Positions 1 through 11,395 of a DNA stretch of 64,000 nucleotides are shown piece after piece (within the stretch, counting starts at the first letter, position 1; the number at the start of each line of letters is the position of its first letter). The stretch lies in the NCBI GenBank assembly GCA_964019055.1, contig OZ025208.1:17692228-17756227 (forward strand). Direction: 5' to 3'. The position numbers and the translations under genes were made by a program. The notes beneath the pieces were generated by a model that worked only from the letters and a program-made list of their open reading frames with translations, made no database searches and was not told the DNA's origin. The stretch comes from Anthopleura xanthogrammica (taxonomy: Eukaryota > Cnidaria > Anthozoa > Actiniaria > Actiniidae).

Positions 1-2117
1 ACATACGAATATACATCCGTAGATCTTGATTGTACTTCGAGCACGTTTCACGTGGAAAGGACCGAAGAAGTCTACACCGGTGTACGTAAAGGGTGGTTCA
101 TATGGGACTAAGCTTTCCTTAGGCAAGTCTACCATCATCTAGTTCATGGCAGGACCTTCGCGTCTGCGGCAGGTTACACACTGACGGATGAGTTTGCGCA
201 CAAGTGCTCGAGCGCCTACAATCCAGTATCTCTGTCGTAAGGCGGCAAGAACATGCTCTCGTCCCCCGTGAGCAAGTATTCTGTGATAATGCTGCACTAG
301 TAGGCTAGCGACTGGATGCTCCTTTGGAATAATGACGGGATGAGCAGCTTCATATGGTATGGGTGCCTTGTGGATTCTTCCTCCGACACGGATAACGCCT
401 TCTGCCAAGGTTGGGTTGAGAGCAGCTATCTTACTGGTAGCTTTGACTCGTTGTCCTTTCATCAGGGCCATCAACTCTTCATTTAGGTACTGACTTTGAA
501 TGACTTTCACGATGATTTGGCTGGAGGACTGCATCTCAGCCAAGGTGATTGTGGTTGAATCACTGATGTCTTGTCTTCTCGCACGCTTGACGAAGCGCAT
601 CACGTACGACATTACTCTGAGGAGGCGTGGCCAGGATGAATGTCGTTGCAGTAAGTCATCTTCGATACGAGACTCTGAAGTTGAGGTGGCGTTACAATCC
701 TTTATCACTTCGGGCAGTTCATCATCGGGTAGTTCTTCACCTTTGCATCTTGGTCGACCATTCTAAGGTAAGACACGGCTGCATACCCCCGTTTCGACGC
801 ATCAGCAAAGTTGTGTAGTTGCAAGGTCGTAACTGTCCCAAGTTGGGAGCTCTTGTAGCATCTTGGGATGTGGATGGTAATGATGTGTGGCAGGGATTGT
901 ACCCACTTGCGCCATATTGAGTAGTGCGGTTCAGGGATTTGCTGATCCCAAGAGAGGCCTTCTCTCCACAAGTCTTGCAAGAGGATCTTCACTGGAAGCA
1001 CGAAGGGCGCCAAAAAACCCAGTGGGTGAAACAGGGAGCTCATGACGCTCAGCACTCCTCTCTTGGTGTTGGGTTTTTCTGTAGGAATGACTTTGAACTG
1101 AAATACGTCAGACTCGGCGTCCCACGAGATGCCCAGGGCACCTTCAACGGGAAGTTGGTCGAGGTCTAGGTTCAGGGTTGGCTTGGCTCTGTCTTGTGAG
1201 GGAAGAGCTGCAAGGATTTCTCGTCTGTTACTTGTGAACTTCGTCAGGCGGAAGCCTCCTTCCCTCAGCAGATCTACAAGCCCATGGGCAACTTCAACTG
1301 CTTCTTATGTGGTTGCAGTGGACTTTAAGACATCATCGACATAAAAATTTCGATGTACAGTCTCAATCACTTCAGGGCTGTATCGCTCTCTGCCAGCTTC
1401 TGCCGTGATCTGCAGTGCTTTGTTGGCGCAGCACGGCGATGACTTTGCTCCAAACGGGTGTACGAGCATTTTATACTCCTCAGGCGGATTGTCGATGCTT
1501 CCTGACCACCAGAGAAACCTCAGCGCGTCTGTGTCAGCTGGTGCTACTCCAACTTGATTAAACATGGCTTCAACATCAGCTGTGAATGCTGCTGGGTGTT
1601 GACGGAAGCGCATTAGCACTCCAGAGATGTCCTTAGTTAGGCTTGGTCCTTGAAGAAGACAGTCATTGAGGGATTTTCCTGCAAACTTTGCGGCGGCATC
1701 GAAAACTACCCTCAATTTGCCAGGTTTGTTGGGGTTTAGGACAGCGTGGTGCGGAAGATACCACGTGATGTTACTTCTTTCGGATGCTTCTTCTGCAGAC
1801 AGTTTCCTCGCGTATCCCTTTGCTACGTAGTCGTCTATCACGGCTCTATACTTTGTCTCTAGGTCTGGATCTCGTTGGAAACGCTTCTTCAGATGCTGAA
1901 GTCGTGCCTCTGCCAGAGCGCGATTGCAAGGCAGAGATGGCTTCTCTTCCTTCCATAGGAGTCCCATCTGATAGTGCAGTCCTTTCTTTGTGGTGGTGTC
2001 GTTGATGATCTTTGTGGCTTGTTGATCTTCGATTGACAAGTTCTTGGGTTTTGTGTTGATGTCGGTGCCGTATGATTCAATTCGCCAGAACTCCTCTAGT
2101 TGATGACTTAGCTTCAT
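1..2117 (-). pseudogene. BEL/Pao pol remnant (RT, RNase H/peptidase A17 region, integrase start)
   Basis: Read on the minus strand. 2117-1305 encodes a reverse transcriptase with the palm motifs ([12 protein letters not shown], then YVDD near 1340). A TAA at 1305-1307 interrupts it, but the same frame continues through 1304-1056 into 1055-705, which carries a [12 protein letters not shown] motif and an FADAS motif typical of the Pao peptidase/RNase H region. A frameshift near 705-720 moves the reading to 708-139, with an integrase zinc-binding region ending CVTCRR. A TAG at 139-141 is followed in the same frame by the start of an integrase core (GVDFFGPF) up to the window edge. These disablements make it a pseudogene. 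No repaired reading frame is given here. Confidence 0.88.
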
Positions 2118-2162
2118 ATCTTCACTAGTAACAAATTCGTGTTTGAATATTGTTTGACTGGC

Positions 2163-3923
2163 TTACTGCTGTTGGCACCGCCCAGCTCTCTTCGAGAAGA
2201 AAGGGTGGTTCATCACATCTGCACGATCCTTTATAAAGTCAACAACGTCCTTGAAGCTTGGCATCTCTTTACCCTTGCGTTTCTTATTCACAGTCTCGAT
2301 AAACTTAGCCTGAGCCCACCTGGGCAGACGTGCAACGATTCGTTCCAGATTATCAGTGTTTATCTCGCTAAGGAAGCCCATAGACTCAAGAGTGTCGTAG
2401 GTTACTTGCGCATCATCTGCCAGCTGTTGTAGAGCTTGTCGGTCGTTGTTCTGTATCACGGGGCCTTTGGTGAGGGCGTCAGCACACGCGCGGACAACTT
2501 GCGAGGGGCGGCCAAAACGCTCTTTAAGGGTTTTTAACGCGCTTGCTAGTCCTCCTGGAAGGGCTTCGTAACGTTGCACTGCCTTTAAAGCCGGTCCCTC
2601 GAGGAACTGTAGAAGTAGCGTCATCTTTACTGTGTCGTCCGGAGCACGTGTTTCGACTAGTTGGCGGAAACGCTGACGGAATGTTGGAAACCGTTCTGGG
2701 GAACCATCGAACTTCTGTACTTGTATCTTCGGCAAGTCTTGAGTCAAGCTTATATTTGCTATCGCTGAAGCAATGTTCGTAAGAACACTTTCGTCTTTAG
2801 TGGACGGGGTAATGCTGTTTCTATCAAGCGTGTGCTCAGTGGACACTTTGTGCGCTGGTGCATCAGTCGTCATCGCTCTCCCGTAGTAAATAGGAGGCAA
2901 CAGTCCTGATAAATTCTTCGGCGTGGGATCTGTGGCCATGAGTGTGGTCACCGTTATCGAAGTTGAAGCATAGGGCAGGTTGTCAGCTAGATACGGTACA
3001 TGTAATCCGCTTGGTGTAGACGTGGGTGCTGAGAAAACACTTGAAACCCGAGGGTTCTGCGGTGGCAGCACATTAAAACTGAATGGCTGTCTCTGTTGGG
3101 ACCCAGGTTCTTTAGCTGTACTATTCGAGGAACTTGGGAAAATAGACGCGGGCGGCTTGAATACAGTGGGTGTACTGTTCGAGACACTTTGGTAATTAAA
3201 CACGGGCGGTGTAAATACTGTAGCTGTACTGTTCAAGGCACTCGGGAAAATACACACGGGTGGTGATAATGGAGTATTTTGGTTTGAAGAAGTCAGTGGG
3301 ACTCCTTCCCTTGCGTTCACGTGATGCGTCGGGGACGCACAGTCACTTTCCCTCACATGGGAAAACACGGGTTGTTCCCTCACTTGGGAAAACACGGGTG
3401 GGTTTATTTTACTCTGATTACACATTAATTTCTTGGTTTCCTCGAGTTCACTCTCCAATCTTGTCAGCTCCAGTTCCAACTCTCTCTTCTTTTTTTCTAT
3501 TTCCAATGTTTTCATCTCGATATGCATAGCAGCACATTCAGCGGCTTCGGGTGACTGATTTCTCACTTTGGCGGTCGTGCGTGACGAAGCGTGACATGGT
3601 TTGCATTCTTGACATATTTGTTGAAGTTTCTCATCGTAATATAACTTTCTGGATCTTTGCATCAAATATTGTGACTTTACCTCGTTGTATTTCTCACAGT
3701 TTTCGTCCAGCCAGGCAAAATATCTTCCACAACAGGATTCGTATTGATTCCAGGCATTTTGTAGACGAGATATTAGAATGTCAACACCAGAATACTCGGC
3801 ATCGATAATCACTCTTTCTACTTCATTGCACACTCTTGGAAGCACAAACAAATATCCTCTTCGGCTTTGATCGCAGGGGCGCCGGAACCGGGGGGCTGGG
3901 GGGGCTGAAGTGAAATGAAACAT
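2163..3923 (-). CDS. BEL/Pao gag-like polyprotein (DUF1759-type), retrotransposon-derived
   Basis: An uninterrupted 586-codon frame. The N-terminal third is charged and helical, with a cluster of cysteines (CQECKPC) and a K/E-rich coiled-coil stretch. The middle is a low-complexity Pro/Ser/Thr region with repeated PPVF and STATVF-like motifs. The C-terminal ~200 residues carry the gag core seen in BEL/Pao elements: a KIQVQKFDGSPERFPTFRQR segment, then a LLQFLEGPALKAVQRYE segment and a RFGRPSQVV segment. In intact relatives this is followed by zinc knuckles and a protease; here the frame stops right after the core, so a deletion is likely. Packaging of element RNA would be its role. It has no host function that I can see, although the open frame over 586 codons is longer than expected for an old relic. 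Confidence 0.8.
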   Translation of the reverse strand: MFHFTSAPPAPRFRRPCDQSRRGYLFVLPRVCNEVERVIIDAEYSGVDILISRLQNAWNQYESCCGRYFAWLDENCEKYNEVKSQYLMQRSRKLYYDEKLQQICQECKPCHASSRTTAKVRNQSPEAAECAAMHIEMKTLEIEKKKRELELELTRLESELEETKKLMCNQSKINPPVFSQVREQPVFSHVRESDCASPTHHVNAREGVPLTSSNQNTPLSPPVCIFPSALNSTATVFTPPVFNYQSVSNSTPTVFKPPASIFPSSSNSTAKEPGSQQRQPFSFNVLPPQNPRVSSVFSAPTSTPSGLHVPYLADNLPYASTSITVTTLMATDPTPKNLSGLLPPIYYGRAMTTDAPAHKVSTEHTLDRNSITPSTKDESVLTNIASAIANISLTQDLPKIQVQKFDGSPERFPTFRQRFRQLVETRAPDDTVKMTLLLQFLEGPALKAVQRYEALPGGLASALKTLKERFGRPSQVVRACADALTKGPVIQNNDRQALQQLADDAQVTYDTLESMGFLSEINTDNLERIVARLPRWAQAKFIETVNKKRKGKEMPSFKDVVDFIKDRADVMNHPFFSKRAGRCQQQ

Positions 3924-4041
3924 TTTATTTAAATTACAACAGAATTAATCTTCTTAGGATAAGCCTCAACACTTGGTGACTATGACGTCTATGCAGTAAT
4001 GAATTGTAAATCGTTACCATTGAAGACGATTTTTTTTGCAG

Positions 4042-7000
4042 CACTAGGAGTAAAAGATTTACCAGGCTTATTGAAGTACTGGGCACTTGAAGAAACAGAT
4101 GGAGACGTCGAGTAAGTATATAAGGCATTTAAGTTCTGATTGATAATGAATATCTTGTGCTACCAAATGAATTTACATTTTGTTATCGAAAAAGAAATAT
4201 TACTCTAAACTTGATAAGAGAGTTGCACAGTTTCGAAGTCAAGCGTAAGATACAGCCGTTGGGTTTGCACTTGGACAACAAAAAGTGACCGCTATAGCAG
4301 GCTGTAAACTAAGACATTTTTATTGTTCCATAGGCTGAAGGGAACTCCTACTCCAAGGTACGAAGTGGTCGACGGAGAAAAAGCACTTTACTTACCTGGA
4401 TTCAGAGGCTACGCAGAAGTCCCGGCAGTCGTGATGAATCCCGAGGGATACACGTTCATGTTGTGGATCAAGCCAGCCAACCAGAGTATAGTAACAAATG
4501 AAAATGTTTACAGTGATTGGAGTGACCTACAGAGGTTTTCCTTAACACTAGTTAGGATCTATAAAGCTGTATATCTAAGAGCAAAGGAACAGGACGGGAG
4601 TTTAAAGGATGCCTATTACGCAAAGTAAGTGAATATATGTTATTTTTGCTTCGGCACGAAGGAACCAAACTCGATCCCCTACAATAAGGAATTGGTAGAT
4701 ATATGAAAACCCTTAAAACCCTGATTATGATTTATATAGTGCCCTTTCTATGTGAATATAATCAAAGGCGCTTTACAATCGTAAGACATCATTGACATTT
4801 TTCTATGGATTCTTTGTTGTAAGTTTTTTCTTCTTAGAAACGGATAAAGATTATGTACTTATTGACTGAGTGGGAGGTCCGAACGGGAAAATATTTGGCT
4901 CGAGGTCCTGAGTCCGAACGGCGAGTCCGAACGGGAAGTTATTACACTTTTCGGAAAAGCGTACTTTTTTTGCTGACGACATTTTCCCCAAAGGTTTTTT
5001 TTAGAATCACGCGTACAGTGAAATACGGTCATATGATAAAATGGTATATCCAAATTTTGAAATAAAATAGGAATATAAATCTATGATAAAGTAAGCCGTG
5101 AAAAGCAAATGAGGCTGTATTCAACTAATCAGGTTAGCAAGTACGATTCCTGTACGATTCATTCCTTGCCTCTAGAAAAAGTAAGCTGATATGAACAAAG
5201 AATACCAACCTTAGTTTAGACTGACTCAATAGCTACGAGTACCACGAGTCTACAGTCAACATTAGTTTTAGAATTTTGGCCATAAACAACATGCTAAATC
5301 TCATGTATGGTGTCTGTACCATCGGAACTGCAAATTTTGGTGGTTTTCCAAAGTCAAGTGGCAGTTTTTAGCTAAGAAATCTTCTAAGAGTGGCCTAGAA
5401 ATGTACCTTCAGTGCTTCCAGTTGTGTTTCAAGAAAAACCATCGAATTGTTTGTCATTCAATTGACCATTAGAAAGCTTTTATTTTGACACATGTCACTT
5501 TTTAGCCAACGAACTGAATAGTTAAAGATTCTGGGATGACGTGTTTGTCTGCCATGGATTTCAGTCACGTCACGCGTACGCTTTCGTATTTGAAAGTAAA
5601 AAAACGTCGAAAAATACATGTTAGCCACATATTTGTGGTAAAGAACAAATTAGGTCACTTTTCTATGGTCTGTACTCTTTAAGCAGTTTATGCCGGTGAA
5701 TGCAAATGTGACTTAAACTTTCCAATAGACCCCTTGCAGCACGTGGGAATGCAGCTCAATTTGGAGGGCAAAACAATAGTTTCCAATTCTCAGGAGATTA
5801 AAATTATTTTGTTTTGCCCTCCAAATTGAGCTGCATTCCCACGTTCTGCAAGGGGTCTATTCAACACCTGCTTAGCCTTTTTACTCTGAAGAAGGTTGCC
5901 GAGTGACAACCCAAAATTCAGTTTAACATTTTATTAGGTCAGTTTCAAAATCTTTTTTATTCAACATGTCTACTGATCGCCCCAAAAGCATTCTTCTAGT
6001 ATTTTGTTGGTTTCCTCTGTTGCCGTTATGTTGGGAAGACGTTTTGAGCTAGCTTCTAATATAACTACTCTCATGATGTGTGTGTATATATCTAAGTATA
6101 TACTATTTCATAAATCGTATTGCTAATCAGCTGTCCTGTTTGTAATTGATTGTTTAGAATTGACATGAACGGTTGGAACCACATCGCTGTCACTTGGAAC
6201 AAGACTGTAGGAAAGGTCAGGATTACGGTGAACGGGACAGAGAAGGTCGAGAAGGATTATGTGCCCATCCTACCTACAACCAACACAATCTACCACCTTG
6301 GTGTTCTTGGGGACCAGACGCCAAACGTCTCTAATAACGATGCATTCCATGGTCACATGAGAAATCTAATGGTCTTTAATAACAGTATGACTGATCAGGA
6401 GATACAGGCAGCCATGAGTAAGTGTTTGTCTTTGATTGGGCTTGAAGGTCGTGCATACTTTGGACGTGAGGGGTTCGGCGTGAGGGGTTCGGCGTGAGGG
6501 GTTCCCATTTGCAAAGAGAAGAATTAAGACGGATCGGCAAACAGACAAACAGGAAGTTGGGTTTTCAAAACCTCCAGTCAATATATTCCCCCTACAAAGT
6601 AACTCCTTGCTGTTTGCAGGGTGATCTTTTTTATGAAAAAAAATAAATGATTTTTCCTTTTGTAGTAAATGTACTGAAAGAAAATATATCCAAGCACGAG
6701 TAACAGAAGATAAAGCACCCTGTATGTTCAGACATGACCGGCACGGCACGGTACGGCACGGCACGGCTAGTCTGTGCTGAATCGTGTTCGACCAGTCACA
6801 CGACTTCCCCCATTATTTTTGTTCCACAGATCATAGACAACAAGGATTTTGGATTGGTCTCAATGCCCTCAATGATACCAGCACCTTCAAGTGGAGTGAT
6901 GGAACGAACACTAAAACCATGGTACCACCTGATCAGTTTAAAGATAGTCCTACCTCTTATTTGCCAAGATGTGCCGCAGTAGCAAGGGACGGCAAGTGGA

Positions 7001-7056
7001 TGGTCAAAATCTGTAACGATTTGAGTTACTTTGTTTGTAGCAAACCATTCCCCTAA
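4042..7056 (+). CDS. LamG/C-type-lectin gene, left paralogue, 5' exons not present
   Basis: Four exons with conserved splice sites and phases: 4042-4111, 4334-4624, 6158-6417 and 6830-7056 (stop). They encode the LamG-like (concanavalin A-like) cassette with YTFMLWIKPANQS and WNHIAVTWNKTVGKVRI, then the second half of a C-type lectin domain with FWIGLN, a WSDGT segment, and paired cysteines in RCAAV and KICND. The signal peptide, PAN domain and first lectin half found in the right paralogue are not in the window. The copied block starts in the intron just upstream of 4042, and the BEL/Pao remnant lies on the other side. The missing exons may be beyond the left edge or may never have been copied. 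All four exons remain open, so a 3' gene fragment and an interrupted gene are both possible. No start codon is supported. Confidence 0.72.
5724..5861. mobile_element. Foldback MITE, family M2, in a lectin-gene intron
   Basis: The arms are near-perfect inverted repeats starting AATAGACCCCTTGCAGCACG and closing with its complement, around a short AT-rich loop. Other copies in this window: 49021-49158 (the best preserved), a diverged copy at 47508-47668, and a half copy at 29716-29768. The duplicate at 15850-15952 in the right paralogue has lost most of its left arm, so this copy predates the segmental duplication. Confidence 0.8.
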
Positions 7057-7089
7057 GGTCACTGTCTACCAAAAGCAGATCTCAAAGTC

Positions 7090-7195
7090 ACACTCCATTG
7101 CCTTCAAACAATTATTTCAAGTCTAGGCCTTTTGGTCTAACAATACATTATGGGGGGTGGACTGTAACTCTGATATCTGCTATTTATGAATCAGT
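7090..7195 (+). mobile_element. Element M3 in the left lectin 3' UTR region
   Basis: The segment contains CTCCATTGCCTTCAAACAAT, then TTTCAAGTC and a CTGATATC end. The same parts recur in inverted arms at 47155-47308, and an identical copy lies at 17160-17265 in the duplicate. Being next to the stop codon, it is probably transcribed as 3' UTR. Confidence 0.6.
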
Positions 7196-7569
7196 AGCTA
7201 AAGTGGCACCAAAGTTTTATTAGATCCTTTCCATGCTACTGCGACCTCCATAACGTCTAGTAGACGAAGGAGAATTTGGCTTCTTTCAGTTACAAAATAT
7301 TATCAATTTGATGGACGGAATCCAAACACCAGAAAACGTGCATGTTGTCGGTATGCATGGAGTTGACTGAGTCACAGAAACATGGAAAAAATCCACACAA
7401 TTAACAAGCTAAATTTAAGTTATAAATCTCTTTTGCAACAATTTTGCGACGAAACAGTTAGAAATAAATACTCGATATCGATTTACATTTTATTTGAAGC
7501 GACTCGATCCGCGTAAACACCTGCCTTCCTTTGATGGTGAATCGGTTCTGAAATCAGGTATATATTTAA

Positions 7570-7683
7570 GCAATAGAAACTAAGTTCTATGACTCTACCG
7601 GTGAAATAGAGCACGCGGGATGTTGGGAGAAACGTGCTCTATTTCACCGGTAGAGTCATAAGAACTTATTTTCTATTGCTTTT
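7570..7683. mobile_element. Near-perfect hairpin element at the left-copy boundary
   Basis: Arms of about 48 bases, including TGACTCTACCGGTGAAATAG and its complement, flank a 14-base loop. It lies immediately after the end of the homology with the right copy, which lacks it, so it was inserted on this side only or sits at the duplication breakpoint. Confidence 0.8.
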
Positions 7684-9814
7684 ATGATATAGCAGAAGAT
7701 ATTTTAAGATTATAAAAACGTTTTATTTTCTGATCAAGATTGAGATTCTCCAAAGTATGGCAAATAAGCGAATCACATTCGTCGTACTTTTTCTCATTCA
7801 CAAAGAAGCAGATTCCAATTTAACATTTGAGTTAACTGTGCCATTGGAACACAGTATTAAGAGGTAATGATTCCTACCCTTCCCTCCTACGTTAGCCTTG
7901 CAATTCACGCACTATTCTTTATAATTAAACATCCTAATAACCCAAGAAATGTAAGTCATCGTGATGAATACCTTAATAAACACTTTGATATCACCATCAC
8001 TTTTGTACAGAATTATGTACATGTGTCCAAATCGTGTTCTGAAGTGTCTCTTGATCAGGTATGAATGATATATGCATGTATCTATTATAGAAGGTTAAAT
8101 ATTCATACCCGATGATTGTAGATGTCTCATTCCATTTATTGCAAAGACAATTAAAATATTCTTCATATCTTCAACAAAGAATCCTATTCCAAAAATGGGA
8201 CAAGACTGGTTCCTTACAAATTCTAACATAAAAATTGCTGCTGTGGTCGTGTAGTTTGATCATCATGTTTGAATATTTATGATTGCTTGTTGATACGTTG
8301 TCCCCCCTGCTACTAGAGTTTTCTCCTAGTTTTCTGATATCTATTCTTTCATTGACTTCTCTAAATCCCAATTTCAACAATTCGATCTTTAGGCTCTCAA
8401 CTGGACTAGAAGCTTCCACTGTTGTTGTTGTCCCACGCTGTGATATGACAGTCAAACTAAATTAGATTTTAACTATGAGACTTCAATTATTTGAGCTTCA
8501 ACCTTCTATCTTCGTCAGTTGTGTTGTATTCATCACGCCCCCAGAGATCACTACTGCTGGGTTACCAGGGGATGTTTTTATTAACACACTTGATTATGGT
8601 AACCAAGGACTTTCACTTTCACATACTAGAAAAACTTACAACTCACTTCATCGTGCTTAGGTAATGGAAATAAATAAGATAAGCCGCAATGAACGAGAAA
8701 AGTTTTCTCCATGAGTCTAAGGGATCTTTTAAAAAGTAACTAAGTTACAAAAAAAGGTAAAGTTGTATTGGAATCCATATCACTAGATTTCTATTTTCAT
8801 TTTATAATATATTCATTAAATTTGATTTTTTTTCTTTTCGTCTCTTGTGTGTACTCTGCTCACATATGATGGCGAGTACAAGAATGTTAATCCCTTCGAA
8901 AGCTGAATATGCTAAGTATGGTTTTACCACTGGGTCAGTCTATGAAGAGAGATGGGGTTTAATGTTAAGTGTTATGGACCCAATGTTTTTACTCTCTAAA
9001 AGTTAATTTTAAGTGTTATGTAAAATATTACAGTTTTTAATGTTACGAAATTTTACTATTTTGCTGTGAAATGGCCTAAAAAAATACTGTTATGTAATGT
9101 AGACCTCCCATCCATACCATACATAAAGGATGGAAAGAGAGCCTGGAAGAAGCATTAGATTATAACAGTATCGTATATTGTTGTATGAACAATAGTCGTT
9201 GTTTTTCACAGTCATGTAACTTGGCAAACAAACCAATGTAATAACGACTCACCGGGACTGACCGTGATGATGTCAAACTCTCAAAATATCATTACTTGAT
9301 CATTAAAAATGGATGAAGTTTCCTTATATCAAAGCTATCGATGTTTTTGTTTTTGCCATTCTTCTAAACTGAAGGTGACCTGAAGGTGATCGGCTTTACC
9401 TTTACAATAACTACCACTGTTTTTTTTCAAGGATCTTCAAGTCCAGCTTTTACTGAAAGGTAAAAATCTTTGACTTTGGTTTGTTTGTTTTAAACCTGGA
9501 AAAAATTGTAATTCAGTTTTGAACCAGTAACAAAAACAAGTAACTTTTTATTCAATCTGTCAGTGCAAAACTTTCAAAACTTCGCCAAATTGAATTGATT
9601 CTTCAGTCGGTAGCAGTTGTGCAATTATAATTTCTTTGATATTTTTTTGTGCGGTTGTTTTTAAGAACACTATCTGCAAAATTAAACAGTGTTACTCATG
9701 AATGTAGCATTAGAACTCAGTTAAGATGATTGGGATCTTAGAATCTTAGTGCCCTGTATTTTTCTCCGTGTTCTGCAGTTTTTCTTCCTCCGCCAATTCC
9801 AATTTAATCTGTAA

Positions 9815-10375
9815 GTTAGCCGTACCCTGATTTAGATCAGCCCAGACTGAGGTTCTCTCAGGGTTTGACCTGTGAGTTAGCCATGCCCTGACTTAGATCA
9901 GCCCAGAGGTTGTTTCAGGGTTATATCTGTGAGTTAGCCATGCCCTGACTTAGATCAGCCCAGAGGTTGTTTCAGGGTTTGATCTGTGAGTTAGCCATGC
10001 CCTGACTTAGATCAGCCCAGAGGTTGTTTCAGGGTTTGATCTGTGAGTTAGCCATGCCCTGACTTAGATCAGCCCAGAGGTTGTTTCAGGATTCAATCTG
10101 TGAGTTAGCCATGCCCTGACTTAGATCAGCCCAGAGGTTGTTTCAGGATTCAATCTGTGAGTTAGCCATGCCCTGACTTAGATCAGCCCAGAGGTTGTTT
10201 CAGGATTCAATCTGCGAGTTAGCCATGCCCTGATTCAGATCAGCCCAGAGGTTGTTTCAGGGTTTGATCTGTGAGTTAGCCATGCCCTGACTTAGATCAA
10301 CCCAGAGGTTGTTTCAGGGTTCAATCTGTTAGTAGCCATGCCCTGATTTAGATCAACCAAGAGGTTGTTTCAGAG
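9815..10375 (+). repeat. 57-bp minisatellite, about 10 copies
   Basis: Contiguous units with the core GTGAGTTAGCCATGCCCTGA and AGATCAGCCCAGAGGTTG recur every 57 bases (for example 9872, 9929, 9986). The same unit occurs in the opposite orientation at 57404-57612. There are no spacers between units, so this is not a CRISPR-like array. Confidence 0.92.
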
Positions 10376-10964
10376 TTGGATAAAATTTATATTTTTTTAA
10401 TTAGAAGGCGTAAACTCGATAAAAAAAAGCGAAATAAATCTTTATTCAAAGCTGTAACGTGTTTACGTGGCTTAAGCCGTAAAACTGCATTCTGCCAAAA
10501 TCAAGAGTATTTCTTGTGAGATTGTATGGTTTAGATTTCTGTGTAAATTGTGCAAATTCAATAACGCGTAATTTTTGATCAATTAGATTCTCTGTTGAAC
10601 TTTATTCTTAAGGTTCTGGGTGTTATCCACGCTGGGACTTAATAAACACATCCATCTCTCAGTGTGATATTTTTGGAAGCAAACAAAAGAAATGTCAATT
10701 ATTTTTTTAGTTCGGAATTAAGAATGTTATGGGGAGGGGGGGGCCAGCAGTGTCATAGCAATTTTATTTTATTTTGATTTTCAAAGTAAAAATCAAATCA
10801 AGTAACAAACTCTAAGTTGTTTAACATTTATTATATTCATATCTTTTGTTAAAATTTTTCCTTTATATACCTTCCCTATTTCTCTACATTTTGACTTGAT
10901 AATGACGTTCAACCAACGTCGAAACGACGTTGATTTTAAGTTTTATAACTGATTTTATCGCAGA

Positions 10965-11273
10965 ATTTTATAATCAAATGTTTTACGGTTTTTTTGATAT
11001 TTTTTCGTAACTATCCAATCAGTGCTCTCCATAGAAAAAGGGATGAAACATTTTTTAGGCACCATCCAATCACGACAAAGGGCATAATTTATGTAATTTA
11101 GCAGTTCATAAGTTCACATAAGAAAGTCAAAAATAAACTTTTGAAGATTTTCCGTTGTTTGTTGTGATTAGATGGCGCCTGAAAAATGTTTCATCCCTTT
11201 TTCTATGGAGAGCACTGATTGGATAGTTACGAAAAAATATCAAAAAAACCGTAAAACATTTGATTATAAAATT
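10965..11273. mobile_element. Long foldback element (MITE)
   Basis: The left arm (10965-11077) and right arm (11158-11273) are almost perfect complements over about 113 bases, including CAATCAGTGCTCTCCATAG on one side and its complement on the other. The ~80-base loop is AT-rich. No coding capacity. Confidence 0.88.
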
Positions 11274-11334
11274 ATAAAATTTACTTATTCGCAAATAATA
11301 AAATATTCCAATGATGGTAAAATAATAATAATTA

Positions 11335-11335
<1 letters not shown>

Positions 11336-11388
<53 letters not shown>

Positions 11389-11395
11389 TATATTT
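11336..11395 (+). repeat. (ATT)n microsatellite
   Basis: About 18 uninterrupted ATT units just right of the foldback element. A 20-base perfect palindrome, TCCAATTACTAGTAATTGGA, lies next to it at about 11418-11437. Confidence 0.95.

Larger units (their letters stand above)
1..3923 (-). mobile_element. BEL/Pao-type LTR retrotransposon, decayed and truncated
   Basis: On the minus strand the order is gag-like ORF, reverse transcriptase, RNase H/Pao peptidase-A17-like region, integrase zinc-binding region, then the start of an integrase core that leaves the window at base 1. This order and the YVDD reverse transcriptase are typical of BEL/Pao elements. The copy is dead: the zinc-knuckle and aspartic-protease region expected between gag and RT is missing (only about 45 bases separate the ORFs), there are in-frame stops near 1305 and 139, and a frameshift near 705-720. 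No LTR is present on the gag side, where unrelated host sequence (the duplicated lectin intron) begins by about 3971. The other LTR, if it survives, is left of the window. Confidence 0.9.
3971..7563 (+). repeat. Left copy of a ~3.5 kb direct segmental duplication
   Basis: This block is colinear and nearly identical, introns included, to 14141-17632. The left edge is at acttggtgactatgacg, directly after about 47 bases of non-gag sequence next to the BEL/Pao element. The right edge is near 7563 after atcggttctgaaatcaggta. Compared with the right copy, this copy has extra sequence at about 4853-5038 and 5091-5275 and a longer intron after its first exon. It lacks the 436-base insertion at 14290-14725. 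A shared patch further right (about 9290-9345 versus 18745-18800) suggests that the original duplication was larger. Confidence 0.9.

Noticed and set aside
1..3923. Active retrotransposon
   Set aside because: Multiple stops, a frameshift, no protease region and no LTR on the gag side show that this copy cannot be autonomous.
8171..8660. Short open frames near 8.2-8.7 kb
   Set aside because: 60-95 codons, no signal peptide, motif or homologous copy in the right paralogue's flank.
9815..10375. Regularly repeated units reminiscent of a CRISPR array
   Set aside because: Units are contiguous at 57 bases with no unique spacers, no cas genes, and the genome is eukaryotic. It is a minisatellite; the same applies to 31951-32461 and 19441-19820.
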